Made by a program: the position numbers and the translations under genes. 64,000 nt of DNA from an uncultured Ruminococcus sp. (lineage in GTDB: Bacteria; Bacillota; Clostridia; Oscillospirales; Acutalibacteraceae), in assembly GCA_902768825.1 (NCBI GenBank), contig CACXMR010000009.1:1-64000 (forward strand), written 5' to 3'. Under the pieces are notes generated by a model that searched no databases, was not told where the DNA came from, and saw only the letters and a list, made by a program, of their open reading frames with translations. This document shows positions 17,146 through 26,067 of this stretch, one piece after another. The number at the start of each line of letters is the position of its first letter. Position 1 is the stretch's first letter.

Positions 17146-17949
17146 ATGGATACATTCAAAACAAGAAGGATAGTCGTGAAGGTCGGTACTTCGACTCTCA
17201 CATACGAAAACGGTAAGGTCAATCTCAAAAGGCTTGAAAGACTCTGCAAGGTCCTCAGTGACCTTTGCAACAGCGGCAAGCAGATCATACTTGTCAGCTC
17301 AGGCGCTATAGGCGTTGGCATGGGCAAGCTCAAAATGAAGGAAAGGCCCTCCGAAACCCGCTATAAGCAGGCTCTTGCGGCTGTGGGACAGTGCGAGCTG
17401 ATGTTCCTTTACGATAAATTTTTTGGCGAGTACAATAATTCCGTGGCACAGGTGCTGCTTACCAAAAACGTAGTCATCAACGACCACTCCCGCCAGAACG
17501 TAATGAACACCTTCCAGACCCTGCTGGAAATGGACATCATACCAATAGTCAACGAAAACGATACTGTGGCTATCGATGAGATAGTGGGAGCTAACTTTGG
17601 AGACAACGATAATCTCTCGGCCATCGTCGCAGACCTGGTCGGCGCCGATCTGCTGGTGATTCTGACGGATATCGACGGGCTGTATGATTCCGACCCAAGG
17701 AAAAATCCTGATGCAGTAAAGATACCTGTAGTGACCCACATAGACGACAACATCAGGATAATGGCAGGAGGCTCCGGCTCAAACAGAGGCACAGGAGGCA
17801 TGGCTACTAAGATTACCGCTGCTGCCGCCGCCACTCAGGCAGGCATCAACTGCTGTGTTATGACAGGAAAGGATCCCGAAAACCTCTATCGGCTTATCAA
17901 CGGCGAACAGATGGGTACAATGTTCCTGGCACAGGAGGGGCGGATCTGA
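17146..17949 (+). CDS. proB: glutamate 5-kinase
   Basis: Phosphorylates glutamate as the first step of proline synthesis. A 267-residue amino-acid-kinase domain: KVGTSTLTYENG (ATP-binding lysine), VSSGAIGVGMGKL, NENDTVAIDE and FGDNDNLSAIVA, DIDGLYDSDPR, and GTGGMATKI. It stops where the C-terminal PUA domain of the E. coli and B. subtilis enzymes (about 365 residues) would begin; this short form is known in several Firmicutes. It is followed by proA after 35 nt. Confidence 0.95.
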   Translation: MDTFKTRRIVVKVGTSTLTYENGKVNLKRLERLCKVLSDLCNSGKQIILVSSGAIGVGMGKLKMKERPSETRYKQALAAVGQCELMFLYDKFFGEYNNSVAQVLLTKNVVINDHSRQNVMNTFQTLLEMDIIPIVNENDTVAIDEIVGANFGDNDNLSAIVADLVGADLLVILTDIDGLYDSDPRKNPDAVKIPVVTHIDDNIRIMAGGSGSNRGTGGMATKITAAAAATQAGINCCVMTGKDPENLYRLINGEQMGTMFLAQEGRI

Positions 17950-17984
17950 CGGGCTACCCAAAAACGACAAAGGAGACGTATAAC

Positions 17985-19229
17985 ATGAGGATCATAGACG
18001 AAATGGGCATGAAGGCAAAGCTTGCATCAAGAAAGCTTGCTACCGCAGGAGAGCTGAAAAACAAGGCTCTTATCGCCATAGCTGACGCCCTTATGGCAAA
18101 CAAAGACAGAATAATCGAAGCTAACAATATCGACCTTGAAAACGGAAAGAATAACGGACTCTCTGCTTCTCTGCTGGACAGACTGAAGCTTGACGAGGGA
18201 CGCATAAAGGGCGTAGCTGACGGTGTGCTGGAGGTAGCTGCCCTCCCCGATCCCATCGGCACGGTTATTTCCGGCAGCAAAAGACCCAACGGAATGGAGA
18301 TCACTAAGATCCGTGTTCCGCTGGGTGTCATAGGTATCATATTTGAGGCTCGCCCCAATGTGACGGTGGATGCAGCCGTGCTTTGCCTGAAAAGCGGCAA
18401 CGCAGTTATTCTCAGGGGCGGCAAGGAGGCTATCAACTCCAACAAATGCCTTGCCTCAATAATGCAGGACGCTGTGGAAGCAGCAGGTCTTGACAGAAAC
18501 TGCATACAGCTTATCGAGGACACCTCAAGACAGTCATCAGTGGAGCTGATGGAGCTTACTGATTACCTGGATGTGCTTATCCCCAGGGGCGGCAAGGGCC
18601 TCATCCGGGCTGTGGTAGAGAACGCTAAGGTTCCCGTTATAGAAACAGGTGCAGGCAACTGTCATGTATTTGTGGACGAAAGCGCCGATATAGATATGGC
18701 TGCTAACATTATCTACAATGCAAAAACCTCAAGACCCTCAGTCTGCAACGCAATAGAGACAATCCTCGTGCATGAGAATATTGCTGAAAAGGCACTGCCT
18801 GTCATTAAGGCTCGCCTTGACGAAAAAAATGTGGAGCTGAGAGGCTGTGAAAAGACAGCGGCCATTCTGGGAGACTGTATTGTTCCGGCTGATGAAAGCG
18901 ACTGGGAGACCGAATACGGCGACTATAAGCTTGCTGTGAAGGTCGTCTCCTCTATCGAAGAGGCTATGGATCACATCGCAAAGTACTCCACAGGTCACAG
19001 CGAATGCATCGTCACCAGCAACTACAAAAACGCAAAGCTCTTTACCTCTTCTGTTGACTCGGCAGCGGTTTATGTCAATGTGTCAACGCGCTTCACCGAC
19101 GGCGGAATGTTCGGACTGGGAGCCGAGATCGGCATTTCCACACAGAAGCTCCATGCAAGAGGTCCGATGGGCCTCAACGAGCTGACGTCAATGAAATTCA
19201 TCATAGAGGGCGACGGTCAGGTAAGATAA
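17985..19229 (+). CDS. proA: glutamate-5-semialdehyde dehydrogenase (gamma-glutamyl phosphate reductase)
   Basis: Second step of proline synthesis, NADPH-dependent reduction of gamma-glutamyl phosphate. 414 residues, the normal length. An aldehyde-dehydrogenase-superfamily protein with the catalytic cysteine in SRPSVCNAIETILVH (about residue 252), NVSTRFTDGG and the C-terminal GIGISTQKLHARGPMGL-like segment (here EIGISTQKLHARGPMGL). RBS GGAG precedes the ATG. It forms an operon with proB and is convergent with the small genes that follow. Confidence 0.96.
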   Translation: MRIIDEMGMKAKLASRKLATAGELKNKALIAIADALMANKDRIIEANNIDLENGKNNGLSASLLDRLKLDEGRIKGVADGVLEVAALPDPIGTVISGSKRPNGMEITKIRVPLGVIGIIFEARPNVTVDAAVLCLKSGNAVILRGGKEAINSNKCLASIMQDAVEAAGLDRNCIQLIEDTSRQSSVELMELTDYLDVLIPRGGKGLIRAVVENAKVPVIETGAGNCHVFVDESADIDMAANIIYNAKTSRPSVCNAIETILVHENIAEKALPVIKARLDEKNVELRGCEKTAAILGDCIVPADESDWETEYGDYKLAVKVVSSIEEAMDHIAKYSTGHSECIVTSNYKNAKLFTSSVDSAAVYVNVSTRFTDGGMFGLGAEIGISTQKLHARGPMGLNELTSMKFIIEGDGQVR

Positions 19230-19235
19230 TCGGCC

Positions 19236-19640
19236 TCAGATCAGCAGATACATAAGTGCCATCAGCAGAGCATTGTCTGTCTTTTCGTCCATCAGAAGAA
19301 GAATAAGCCCGAGAATGAGGGTCTTTTCCTTGTCTTTGAACAATGCTTCAAAAATGCCGCCTGACGGATGTCCCATAAAGACCTCCGTCACAGGCTGTTC
19401 AATTTTACGTTCATCCCTCTCATGCGCTGACTCTTCCGCCGGCGAAGCTTTCCTTACAGGCTGGTTATGGTCCGCTGCGGCGTCACGCTGCCCCGTAGAA
19501 GGCTCTGTCTGACCGACAGTATTTCTTTGTTCCCCGATTTCCTCTCCGGAGGAAAATCTCACTGCATTAGCTCTGCGCTGCATCTCCAGGGTGCGTCTGT
19601 AGGCCTCCTCCTGCATTCTTCGCATTTCATTTTCGGTCAT
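19236..19640 (-). CDS. small protein of unknown function with C-terminal hydrophobic segment
   Basis: About 134 residues. The N-terminus is a charged helix (MTENEMRRMQEEAYRRTLEM), the middle is polar and probably disordered, and the C-terminus is hydrophobic with the pattern LILGLILLLMDEKTDNALL. This resembles short hydrophobic tails found in many small Clostridia proteins whose function is unknown. GTG at 19649 is an alternative start. Third gene of a tight three-gene unit (20193 to 19236); the 3' end is convergent with proA. Confidence 0.6.
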   Translation of the reverse strand: MTENEMRRMQEEAYRRTLEMQRRANAVRFSSGEEIGEQRNTVGQTEPSTGQRDAAADHNQPVRKASPAEESAHERDERKIEQPVTEVFMGHPSGGIFEALFKDKEKTLILGLILLLMDEKTDNALLMALMYLLI

Positions 19641-19659
19641 ATCAATCACCGACTCTCTT

Positions 19660-20034
19660 TCAGAAAAGCTCCAGGCCCATGCCCTTTAAAAGAGGCAGCA
19701 GCCTCATTATGCTAAGAAGCCTGATAGCCCCGTCAAGACGCTTCAGTCGCTCCTCGTGAAGGAATGGTCTGAGAGCCTGGAGCAGCCTTGTGCTGTCGTC
19801 ATCACGGTTTGCAGAACTGAGCAGCGGAGCAAGCTTCATCATCATTCCGATCATGTTGGGATCAGGCGAGGCAGTCTGAGAGACAGGCTCAGGTGCTCTG
19901 TCATGCATTGTCTGCTGTCTTGTCCCCTCATCTCCAGACTTGCCTGCCCCAAACATTCCCGCCAGCTCTCTAATCTGTTGCATAGCCGAAGGGTCACTGA
20001 GCAGCTCACCTATCTTTTTGGAGATATCCTCCAT
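19660..20034 (-). CDS. small protein of unknown function (124 aa)
   Basis: Not recognised. Helical ends (MEDISKKIGELLSDPSAMQQI and RLDGAIRLLSIMRLLPLLKGM) surround a polar, Pro/Asp-rich middle. The segment MIGMMMKLAPLLSSANRDDD recalls short Clostridia proteins of similar size that sit next to the hydrophobic-tail proteins. It starts 3 nt after the 51-residue gene, which implies translational coupling. Confidence 0.6.
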   Translation of the reverse strand: MEDISKKIGELLSDPSAMQQIRELAGMFGAGKSGDEGTRQQTMHDRAPEPVSQTASPDPNMIGMMMKLAPLLSSANRDDDSTRLLQALRPFLHEERLKRLDGAIRLLSIMRLLPLLKGMGLELF

Positions 20035-20037
20035 ATC

Positions 20038-20193
20038 CTACCTTTCCCCCATCAGCTTTTTGAGCAGTGCCTGAGCCTGAGGAGTCTTCATTATCTCCTC
20101 CGTTTTCTGCTTGTCGGCAAGAATGCTCTCGACCTTTTTCTTTTCCTCGTCCGAGAGCTTATTAAAAAGCTCATTCACATTCTTTTTATCCAT
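20038..20193 (-). CDS. very small protein (51 aa)
   Basis: Starts MDKKNVNELFNKLSDEEKKK; ATG 20193 is preceded by GGTGGTGAG. The open frame reads further upstream but without a second ribosome binding site and across the divergent phosphodiesterase gene. Highly charged, helical, no cysteines. First gene of a three-gene unit with the 124- and 134-residue proteins. Confidence 0.6.
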   Translation of the reverse strand: MDKKNVNELFNKLSDEEKKKVESILADKQKTEEIMKTPQAQALLKKLMGER

Positions 20194-20236
20194 ACACTCA
20201 CCACCTCTACATGAATATGTAAGCAAGGAGGCAATT

Positions 20237-20731
20237 ATGAAGATCCTGGTTTTTTCAGATTCCCACGGCAACGAAAAATTCCTGTTAAACGCTGTCCGCA
20301 AGCACAAAAACGCTGACATCATAGTTTTTTGCGGTGACGGGCACCGTGAAATCAGCGACCTGCAGCGCACCCTTCCAAACAAGGTCTATCTTGCCGTGCG
20401 GGGAAACTGCGACTGGAACTGCAGTTATCCCATGCTTCTGACATACACCGCAGCCGGCAAGAAGCTGCTTATCACCCACGGTCATGCCCATTATGTGAAG
20501 GAGGGCCTTAGCCGTCTTGTCGCACTCGCACACAAGGAGGAGGCAGATATCCTGCTTTTCGGGCACACCCACCATCAGCTGACCACTGCTGACGGCCGTA
20601 TGCTGATAATGAATCCGGGATCGATAGGCTTCGGGGGGCAATTCGGAGTAATAGAAATTGACGAAGCCACCGGCAGGATCACCGCCACGGAATATCCCGA
20701 CTCTCAGTACGGGCCTGTCATCATTACATAA
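20237..20731 (+). CDS. MJ0936/YfcE-type metallophosphoesterase
   Basis: A 164-residue calcineurin-like phosphodiesterase. Metal-binding motifs are complete: FSDSHGN (6-12), FCGDG (31-35, where the common GDxxD reads CGDGHRE), RGNCDW (about 57-62), ITHGHAH (about 78-84) and FGHTHH (about 109-114). It hydrolyses phosphodiester bonds in vitro; the physiological substrate is unknown for the family. ATG 20237 follows AAGGAGG; the frame extends upstream to 20111 over the divergent 51-residue gene. Confidence 0.9.
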   Translation: MKILVFSDSHGNEKFLLNAVRKHKNADIIVFCGDGHREISDLQRTLPNKVYLAVRGNCDWNCSYPMLLTYTAAGKKLLITHGHAHYVKEGLSRLVALAHKEEADILLFGHTHHQLTTADGRMLIMNPGSIGFGGQFGVIEIDEATGRITATEYPDSQYGPVIIT

Positions 20732-20743
20732 TATGCAAAGATA

Positions 20744-20784
20744 AAAACCGATGGTACTCTGCTAAAGAGCCATCGGTTTTTTTG
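20744..20784 (+). terminator. intrinsic terminator, probably bidirectional
   Basis: An 11-bp stem AAAACCGATGG / CCATCGGTTTT with a 15-nt loop, followed by T7 in total. It lies between the convergent phosphodiesterase and leucine-rich-repeat lipoprotein genes. Confidence 0.85.
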
Positions 20785-20801
20785 AAGTAATCATATTAGT
20801 T

Positions 20802-22235
20802 TCAGGCAAGGAACTCGCTTTCGTCCTTCACGGTCTTGTAGGTAATATTGTGTTCTTTACAGAAGCTTTCCATGTAGGAGCCGGCAGGAGTATAGATCAC
20901 TATCTTCGGGCTTTCATAGAATTCACCCTCATAATCTCCATCGACCTCTTTTACTGAGGCGGGCACATATACTTTCTCCAGGTTCTCGCAGAAGGTGAAG
21001 TTTCTTTCCCCAAGATACTCTGTACCCTCGTGGATGATAATCGTCTTTGTGTCTGTAAGAAGGCTCAGGGTGTCGCTGCCTATTTTCCTGACGCTTGCAG
21101 GTATCTCTAATGTCTCGATATTGATATTGCTCAGCAGATAATCATGAAGCTCTGTAACATCACTGGCAAATCTGAGCTCCTTTACATATGTGCCAAAACA
21201 CATACTGGCACTGTTCTTTGCCACCTCTGCGCTTATGTTGATGGAGCCAAGATTCAGCCAATAGAATGCATTTCCGCCAACAAACACCACTGAATCTGGT
21301 ATCTCTATGTCAAGGGGCTCCAGGTCCTTATTGCTGCCGCTGTTATAGAACGCAAGACCTGCGATCAGCCTCGTACCCTCTTTAAATGTCTTTTTCTTAG
21401 TGGCTGACAGCTCCTTGATCTTATCGTGTCCTCCGTCCATGGCATCGGTGTCTACCTTGTAGGCATAATAGACATTTCCTATGTAAACATCCCCCTCAGG
21501 AGCGTTGTTATAGAAAGCAGTATTGTTAAAGACATCATATCCACAATAAGTCATTTCTGAAGGAAGGGTGATCTCGCTAAGACTTGTGCAATCCATAAAG
21601 CTGCAGCTATCAAGGCTTGCGAGCGAGTTGGGGAACTTGACTTCTTTAAGGGAGCTGCAGCCTTTAAAGGATTCACCTGAGATAATTGTTACACCCTCAG
21701 GTATCTCGATGCTTTCAAGAGCAGTGCAGTTCTCGAATACATTAAAGTCGATTGTGGTGAGCTTTGAGGGGAGCTTGACGCTTTTCAGAGCGGAACAATT
21801 CTTGAAGCAGCTATACTCGATTCTTGAGATATTGTCATTGATCTCAACCGTCTCCACAGCAGTACCCTCAAAAGCGCTTGCTCCTACTGAAACCACTGGC
21901 TTGTCCTCTATCTTTTCCGGGACAGTCACATCCTTTCCGCTGCCAACGTACTTATCAATGACAATTGCGTCAAAGAGGTTATTGTTTTCGTCGTAACGCT
22001 GAACAGTAGAATATCTGAAGTCACTGTTGCCGGCGGGGGCGGGAGCCTCAGATTCCTTGGAACTCTCGGTGGATGGCACAGACTCCTCGGACGCAGTGCC
22101 GGAGGAAACGGTTGAAGCGCTGTCTGGAACAGAAGATGTATTGCTTTCGCCGGAATTGCCGCAGCCTCCGAGGACAGAAGCAGTGATCACAGCACACAAC
22201 AGAACTGCACGTGCAGGTGCAATGGGTCTTTTCAA
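20802..22235 (-). CDS. leucine-rich-repeat (BspA type) lipoprotein
   Basis: A 477-residue exported lipoprotein. The signal peptide ends in the lipobox LGGC (Cys25). A Ser/Thr/Glu-rich linker follows to about residue 70, then BspA-type (LRR_5) repeats, such as FKNCSALKSVKLPSKLTTID, FENCTALESIEIPEG and FKGCSSLKEVKFP, continuing with less regular copies to the C-terminus. Such proteins lie on the outer face of the membrane or wall and are thought to bind other proteins or host surfaces. It is divergent from nothing; an HD protein gene lies 22 nt upstream. Confidence 0.9.
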   Translation of the reverse strand: MKRPIAPARAVLLCAVITASVLGGCGNSGESNTSSVPDSASTVSSGTASEESVPSTESSKESEAPAPAGNSDFRYSTVQRYDENNNLFDAIVIDKYVGSGKDVTVPEKIEDKPVVSVGASAFEGTAVETVEINDNISRIEYSCFKNCSALKSVKLPSKLTTIDFNVFENCTALESIEIPEGVTIISGESFKGCSSLKEVKFPNSLASLDSCSFMDCTSLSEITLPSEMTYCGYDVFNNTAFYNNAPEGDVYIGNVYYAYKVDTDAMDGGHDKIKELSATKKKTFKEGTRLIAGLAFYNSGSNKDLEPLDIEIPDSVVFVGGNAFYWLNLGSINISAEVAKNSASMCFGTYVKELRFASDVTELHDYLLSNINIETLEIPASVRKIGSDTLSLLTDTKTIIIHEGTEYLGERNFTFCENLEKVYVPASVKEVDGDYEGEFYESPKIVIYTPAGSYMESFCKEHNITYKTVKDESEFLA

Positions 22236-22257
22236 TTTAACTCTTCCTTTCGTTTTG

Positions 22258-22839
22258 TTATTTCACGGTGGAAGTGTGCTTTTCTCTCAGATAGGTAGAT
22301 TCCAGATCTGCAAGATGAAGCTTGACCGCCAAGGGATATTTTTCAAAGGCGAGGCTCAGAGAAAAAGAACCTCCCTTGACCGACTCGTCAAAGCCTCCCA
22401 TGTGCCAACGGATAGCTATAGCCTCCGCAGGCTTGAGGCGCATAAACCGTTCTATAAGATAAACGGATTTTTCTCCGTGACCGTAGGGAAAGGCATCATC
22501 CACGGAATAAAAGGGCTTCTTCTCCCATTGTCCGGTCTCATCGTTTTTGACATTCCTGGTGGAAATCTTATAAAACTGTGCCTTGCACAGATCATGGAGC
22601 AGACCGCATATCGCAAAGCTCTCGGCACTGTCGTTTTCGCTGTCAAAATACCTCTCCATCAGCGTGTTATAAACACTGATGCTGTGCATGGCAAGTCCCT
22701 GCTCACAGGCGCAGTGAAATTTTGTGCTGGCAGGAGCCGTAAAGAAATCCGTCTTTTGCATCCATTCCAGAAGCTCGGCACTGCCCTTCCTGTGTATGTT
22801 TTCGTTGTAGATATTAATAAATTCTTCTTTGGCGTCCAT
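22258..22839 (-). CDS. HD-domain hydrolase
   Basis: A 193-residue protein of the HD phosphohydrolase superfamily. His51 (GLAMHSISVY) and the His-Asp pair in GLLHDLCK (about 80-87), followed by FPYGHGEKSV and IRWHMGGFD, form the expected metal centre. The substrate is unknown (nucleotide or cyclic nucleotide phosphates are typical for the fold). It is 11 nt downstream of the TIGR01440 gene. Confidence 0.83.
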   Translation of the reverse strand: MDAKEEFINIYNENIHRKGSAELLEWMQKTDFFTAPASTKFHCACEQGLAMHSISVYNTLMERYFDSENDSAESFAICGLLHDLCKAQFYKISTRNVKNDETGQWEKKPFYSVDDAFPYGHGEKSVYLIERFMRLKPAEAIAIRWHMGGFDESVKGGSFSLSLAFEKYPLAVKLHLADLESTYLREKHTSTVK

Positions 22840-22850
22840 ATTGCGCCTCC

Positions 22851-23402
22851 TTATTTCAGATCGTCATTGTAGTGGGCACGTTCGCCTCCGATGAATTTCG
22901 GCCTTGTCCTTGCTGCGGTAATATTGGCTTCACCTATTTTTCTCACCGATAGGATCAATGGTACAGCTACCTCCTTCAGGTGCATTCCGATCAGGACTCC
23001 GCCTACGTCAATGCCCGCATCGGCTCTGATGTGCTCCAGGGCTACCGGCTGCTCCAACGTATTATAGGTGATGGTGGCAAATGAACCTCCGGCCTTCGGC
23101 TGAGGCACCACATTGACCTCCTCACGGTGCTGCTTTTCAGCAGCCGCTCTTTCGGTAATGATAGCTCTGTTGAGGTGCTCACAGCACTGAGCCGCAAGAA
23201 ATATCCCCCTGTCACGCAGCACCGGATATATTCCTTCAAACACAGCCTTTGCCACGTCCATGCTCGATGCCTTTCCATATCCGGAGCCCACCACAGTGCT
23301 GGATGAACAGCCTACGACAAAAATATCCCCCTCTTTGAGCTTTGCCCTCTCGACCACTTCCAAAGCCGCACTTCTCGCCTGCTCTGTTATTTCCTCGTAC
23401 AT
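22851..23402 (-). CDS. TIGR01440 family protein (YwlG-like, UPF0340)
   Basis: A 183-residue protein matching the YwlG/UPF0340 family: VVGCSSSTVVG.GYGKASS near residue 30, AAQCCEHLNRA at about 72 and IDVGGVLIGMHLK at about 130. No function has been assigned with confidence to this family in Firmicutes. Start follows GGAGAGAT. Co-directional with the HD gene and the ispH-rpsA gene, although 112 nt separate it from the latter. Confidence 0.9.
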   Translation of the reverse strand: MYEEITEQARSAALEVVERAKLKEGDIFVVGCSSSTVVGSGYGKASSMDVAKAVFEGIYPVLRDRGIFLAAQCCEHLNRAIITERAAAEKQHREEVNVVPQPKAGGSFATITYNTLEQPVALEHIRADAGIDVGGVLIGMHLKEVAVPLILSVRKIGEANITAARTRPKFIGGERAHYNDDLK

Positions 23403-23513
23403 AGTATCTCTCCTTATTGACCGTTACTCGATTCTTGACTCTCAGATCAAGGCTCTTACAAAAACAGGGCACCTCTTGCGAGATGCCCATAATATCAAGC
23501 TGATTAAAAATTT

Positions 23514-25490
23514 TTACTCGGCAGTCTCGTCTGCGGGAGCCTCCTCCTCAACGGGAGCTTCCTCATTGAGAAGAGCCTTCATTGAAAGGCTGATGCGCTT
23601 TGCATCAAAGTCGATAGCTGTGATCTTGACATTGACCTTCTGACCTACAGAAAGAACGTCCTGAGGCTTCTCGACTCTCTCGTTGGAGATCTGTGAAACA
23701 TGGATAAGTCCGTCGATACCAGGGATAATCCTTGCAAAAGCGCCAAAGGGTGTCAGACCTACGACCTCAACCTCACACTCTGTTCCCACAGGATACTGAT
23801 TCTTGAGGATCTCCCAGGGGTTATCCTCGCTCTTTCTGTAGCCAAGTGAGATCTTGCCCTTTTCAGCATCAAGAGCCTTGATATATACCTCAACTGTGTC
23901 GCCCACATTAACGACCTCTGAGGGATGCTTGATCCTGTTCCAGGAAAGCTCAGAAATGTGCACCATTCCGTCAATGCCGCCGATGTCAACGAAAGCACCG
24001 TAGGATGTGAGGGACTTGACTGTGCCTATGTATTTCTTGCCGACCTCAGCCTCTGCCCAGAATGCCTCTGATTTTGCCTTGCGCTCATCGTTGAGTACGG
24101 AGCGGATAGAGCCGACTGCACGCTTTCTCTGCCTTGTGGTCTCAATGATGCGGAAGGAAACCTCCTTCTTGAGCAGTCCGTCCAGACTCTCGCCTCTGGT
24201 AGCTGTAGCAAGAGAAGCAGGGATAAACACCTTCACACCGTTGGTGACAGCGATAACGCCGCCCTTAACGATCTCAGTCACAACACCTGTAACGACTGTC
24301 TTTTCTTCTTCAGCCTTAACGATCTCGTCCCAGCCCTTCTGAGCATCGAGAAGTCTCTTGGAAAGGAGAATGGTTCCTTCCTGATCGTTAGTCTTCATGA
24401 TAATCAGGTTGATCTCATCGCCAACCTTCACAATATCCTCAGGCTTTGCCGTGGGATCGTTTGAAAGCTCTGCAAGCGGAACAATACCTGTCTGCTTTCT
24501 GCCGACATCAACACGAACCTCTGTGGGAGTGATACCTACAACTACACCGGTTACTCTGCCATCTGTATTATAATTTTTGAAGGACTCCTCCAGGAGAGCT
24601 TCAAAATTCGGCTCAGCTTCACTTTCTTGAGTATTTTTGATTTCTTCTGTCATGGTAACAAGTACCTCCTTTATTATGCTTGCCGGGGTGGACGCACCGG
24701 CTGTAATGCCTATCCGATCCGCATGGACGACAGCATCGCGCGGCAGCTCCTCAGCAGTCTCGATAAGATATGTTTCATCACACTTTTCCTTACAGATATG
24801 AAACAGCTTATTGGTATTGGAGCTATGTCTGCCGCCTATCACAAGCATCATGTCCGACTCTGACGCAAGGATCTCAGCCTCCGACTGTCTATCAGATGTG
24901 GCATTACATATTGTATCAAATATTTTAGCATTTGTACATAGTTTTTTCAATATTTTTCGAGAATTTTTCCACTCGATTCTGTTAAAAGTCGTCTGGACCA
25001 CAACGCAGAGATTATCTGTCTTTAAATTAGGACAATCATCCACCAATTTTGTCAATTCCTCTGCGCTCATAAAGGTATAGCACTGTGAGAAACAGTGACC
25101 GATTATTCCCTGCACCTCCGGATGGTCCCTGTCGCCGGCTATCAGGACGATCTCTCCGTTTCTTGAGTGCTCCGACACTATATTGTGGATCTTCAGCACA
25201 AAGGGACAGGTTGCGTCCCTATACTCGGTTCCCAGTTCACGCAGCCTGTCAGTAACGGAAGCCGCAACTCCGTGGGATCTTATCACCAGGATCTCTCCCT
25301 CAGCCACCTCTTCAGGCGACTCAACGATCCTTACGCCTCTGCTCTGCAGCTCCCTGACCTTCTGCGGATTATGGATGATCGCACCAAGAGTGCACACTCT
25401 CCTGCCCTCGTCCGCAAGCTTTTCAACCATAGACACAGCCCGGCTCACTCCAAAGCAGAAGCCTGCTGTTTTTGCAACTCTGATGCTCAC
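23514..25490 (-). CDS. ispH: bifunctional HMBPP reductase (IspH) / ribosomal protein S1 fusion
   Basis: 658 residues. The N-terminal 285 residues are IspH, the iron-sulfur enzyme that makes IPP and DMAPP in the MEP pathway; the three cluster cysteines are in AGFCFGV (Cys12), ATCPF and DTICNAT. The rest is S1-like: four S1 RNA-binding repeats beginning at about 305, 385, 470 and 560 (for example GAFVDIGGIDGMVHISELSW), then an acidic tail. The fusion is characteristic of Clostridia. It starts with GTG overlapping the plsC stop (GTGA). The same MEP pathway is represented by dxs at 38360. Confidence 0.95.
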   Translation of the reverse strand: MSIRVAKTAGFCFGVSRAVSMVEKLADEGRRVCTLGAIIHNPQKVRELQSRGVRIVESPEEVAEGEILVIRSHGVAASVTDRLRELGTEYRDATCPFVLKIHNIVSEHSRNGEIVLIAGDRDHPEVQGIIGHCFSQCYTFMSAEELTKLVDDCPNLKTDNLCVVVQTTFNRIEWKNSRKILKKLCTNAKIFDTICNATSDRQSEAEILASESDMMLVIGGRHSSNTNKLFHICKEKCDETYLIETAEELPRDAVVHADRIGITAGASTPASIIKEVLVTMTEEIKNTQESEAEPNFEALLEESFKNYNTDGRVTGVVVGITPTEVRVDVGRKQTGIVPLAELSNDPTAKPEDIVKVGDEINLIIMKTNDQEGTILLSKRLLDAQKGWDEIVKAEEEKTVVTGVVTEIVKGGVIAVTNGVKVFIPASLATATRGESLDGLLKKEVSFRIIETTRQRKRAVGSIRSVLNDERKAKSEAFWAEAEVGKKYIGTVKSLTSYGAFVDIGGIDGMVHISELSWNRIKHPSEVVNVGDTVEVYIKALDAEKGKISLGYRKSEDNPWEILKNQYPVGTECEVEVVGLTPFGAFARIIPGIDGLIHVSQISNERVEKPQDVLSVGQKVNVKITAIDFDAKRISLSMKALLNEEAPVEEEAPADETAE

Positions 25491-26065
25491 AGTTTTTCCT
25501 CCGACATTCTTGTTATTATATCCCTGTAACGTCTGTTCAGATCTCTCGCTGCACCAAGTGAACCGTCAATGGCACAAAGCGGCTCTCCTATGCTCACATA
25601 TATCCTTGCAAAAGGTCTGATCCTGCCATTCGTCCTTATCAGCACCGGAAGCAGCGGAACTCCGTTTCTCGCCGCCAACAGCGCAGCTCCCGCCTTTGGC
25701 TCAAAGCTTTTTGTACCTCTGCGGATACCGCCCTGAGGAAAAACACCGACTATCCTGCCCTTTTGCAAAAGCCGGGAAGCCCTGTCAACGGCTCCCCTGT
25801 CGGCAGTGCTGCGCACAACAGGAAAGACTCCGCACAGACGAAGAAAAGCGCCGGCAAAGGATCTCCGATCACCAAACAGCTCTGACTTTGCCATGAAGAA
25901 TATCTTCCTCGGAAAGCCCATGCCGAGACATACCGGGTCAAAATAGCTGACATGGTTAGACGCAAGGACAAAGGCGCCCTTGGGAAGATTTTTCCTGCCG
26001 GAATATTTGATTCTGTAAAACGGGCGTACAAACACAAACGACAGCAAACGAAGAAATTGGTACAT
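25487..26065 (-). CDS. 1-acyl-glycerol-3-phosphate acyltransferase family (PlsC), variant motif
   Basis: A 192-residue acyltransferase of the PlsC fold. The catalytic HxxxxD is present in SNHVSYFDP. The usual FPEGTRS motif that binds the glycerol-3-phosphate moiety is altered to FPQGGIRRG, so the acceptor may differ. It is the second of two tandem, divergent plsC-like genes (the other at 26068-26682, 2 nt upstream), between cmk and ispH-rpsA. Confidence 0.87.
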   Translation of the reverse strand: MYQFLRLLSFVFVRPFYRIKYSGRKNLPKGAFVLASNHVSYFDPVCLGMGFPRKIFFMAKSELFGDRRSFAGAFLRLCGVFPVVRSTADRGAVDRASRLLQKGRIVGVFPQGGIRRGTKSFEPKAGAALLAARNGVPLLPVLIRTNGRIRPFARIYVSIGEPLCAIDGSLGAARDLNRRYRDIITRMSEEKL

Positions 26066-26067
26066 TC

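Noticed and set aside
23260..23643. Open frames opposite TIGR01440 and ispH-rpsA
   Set aside because: Codon-pattern shadows of the real genes; no start signals.
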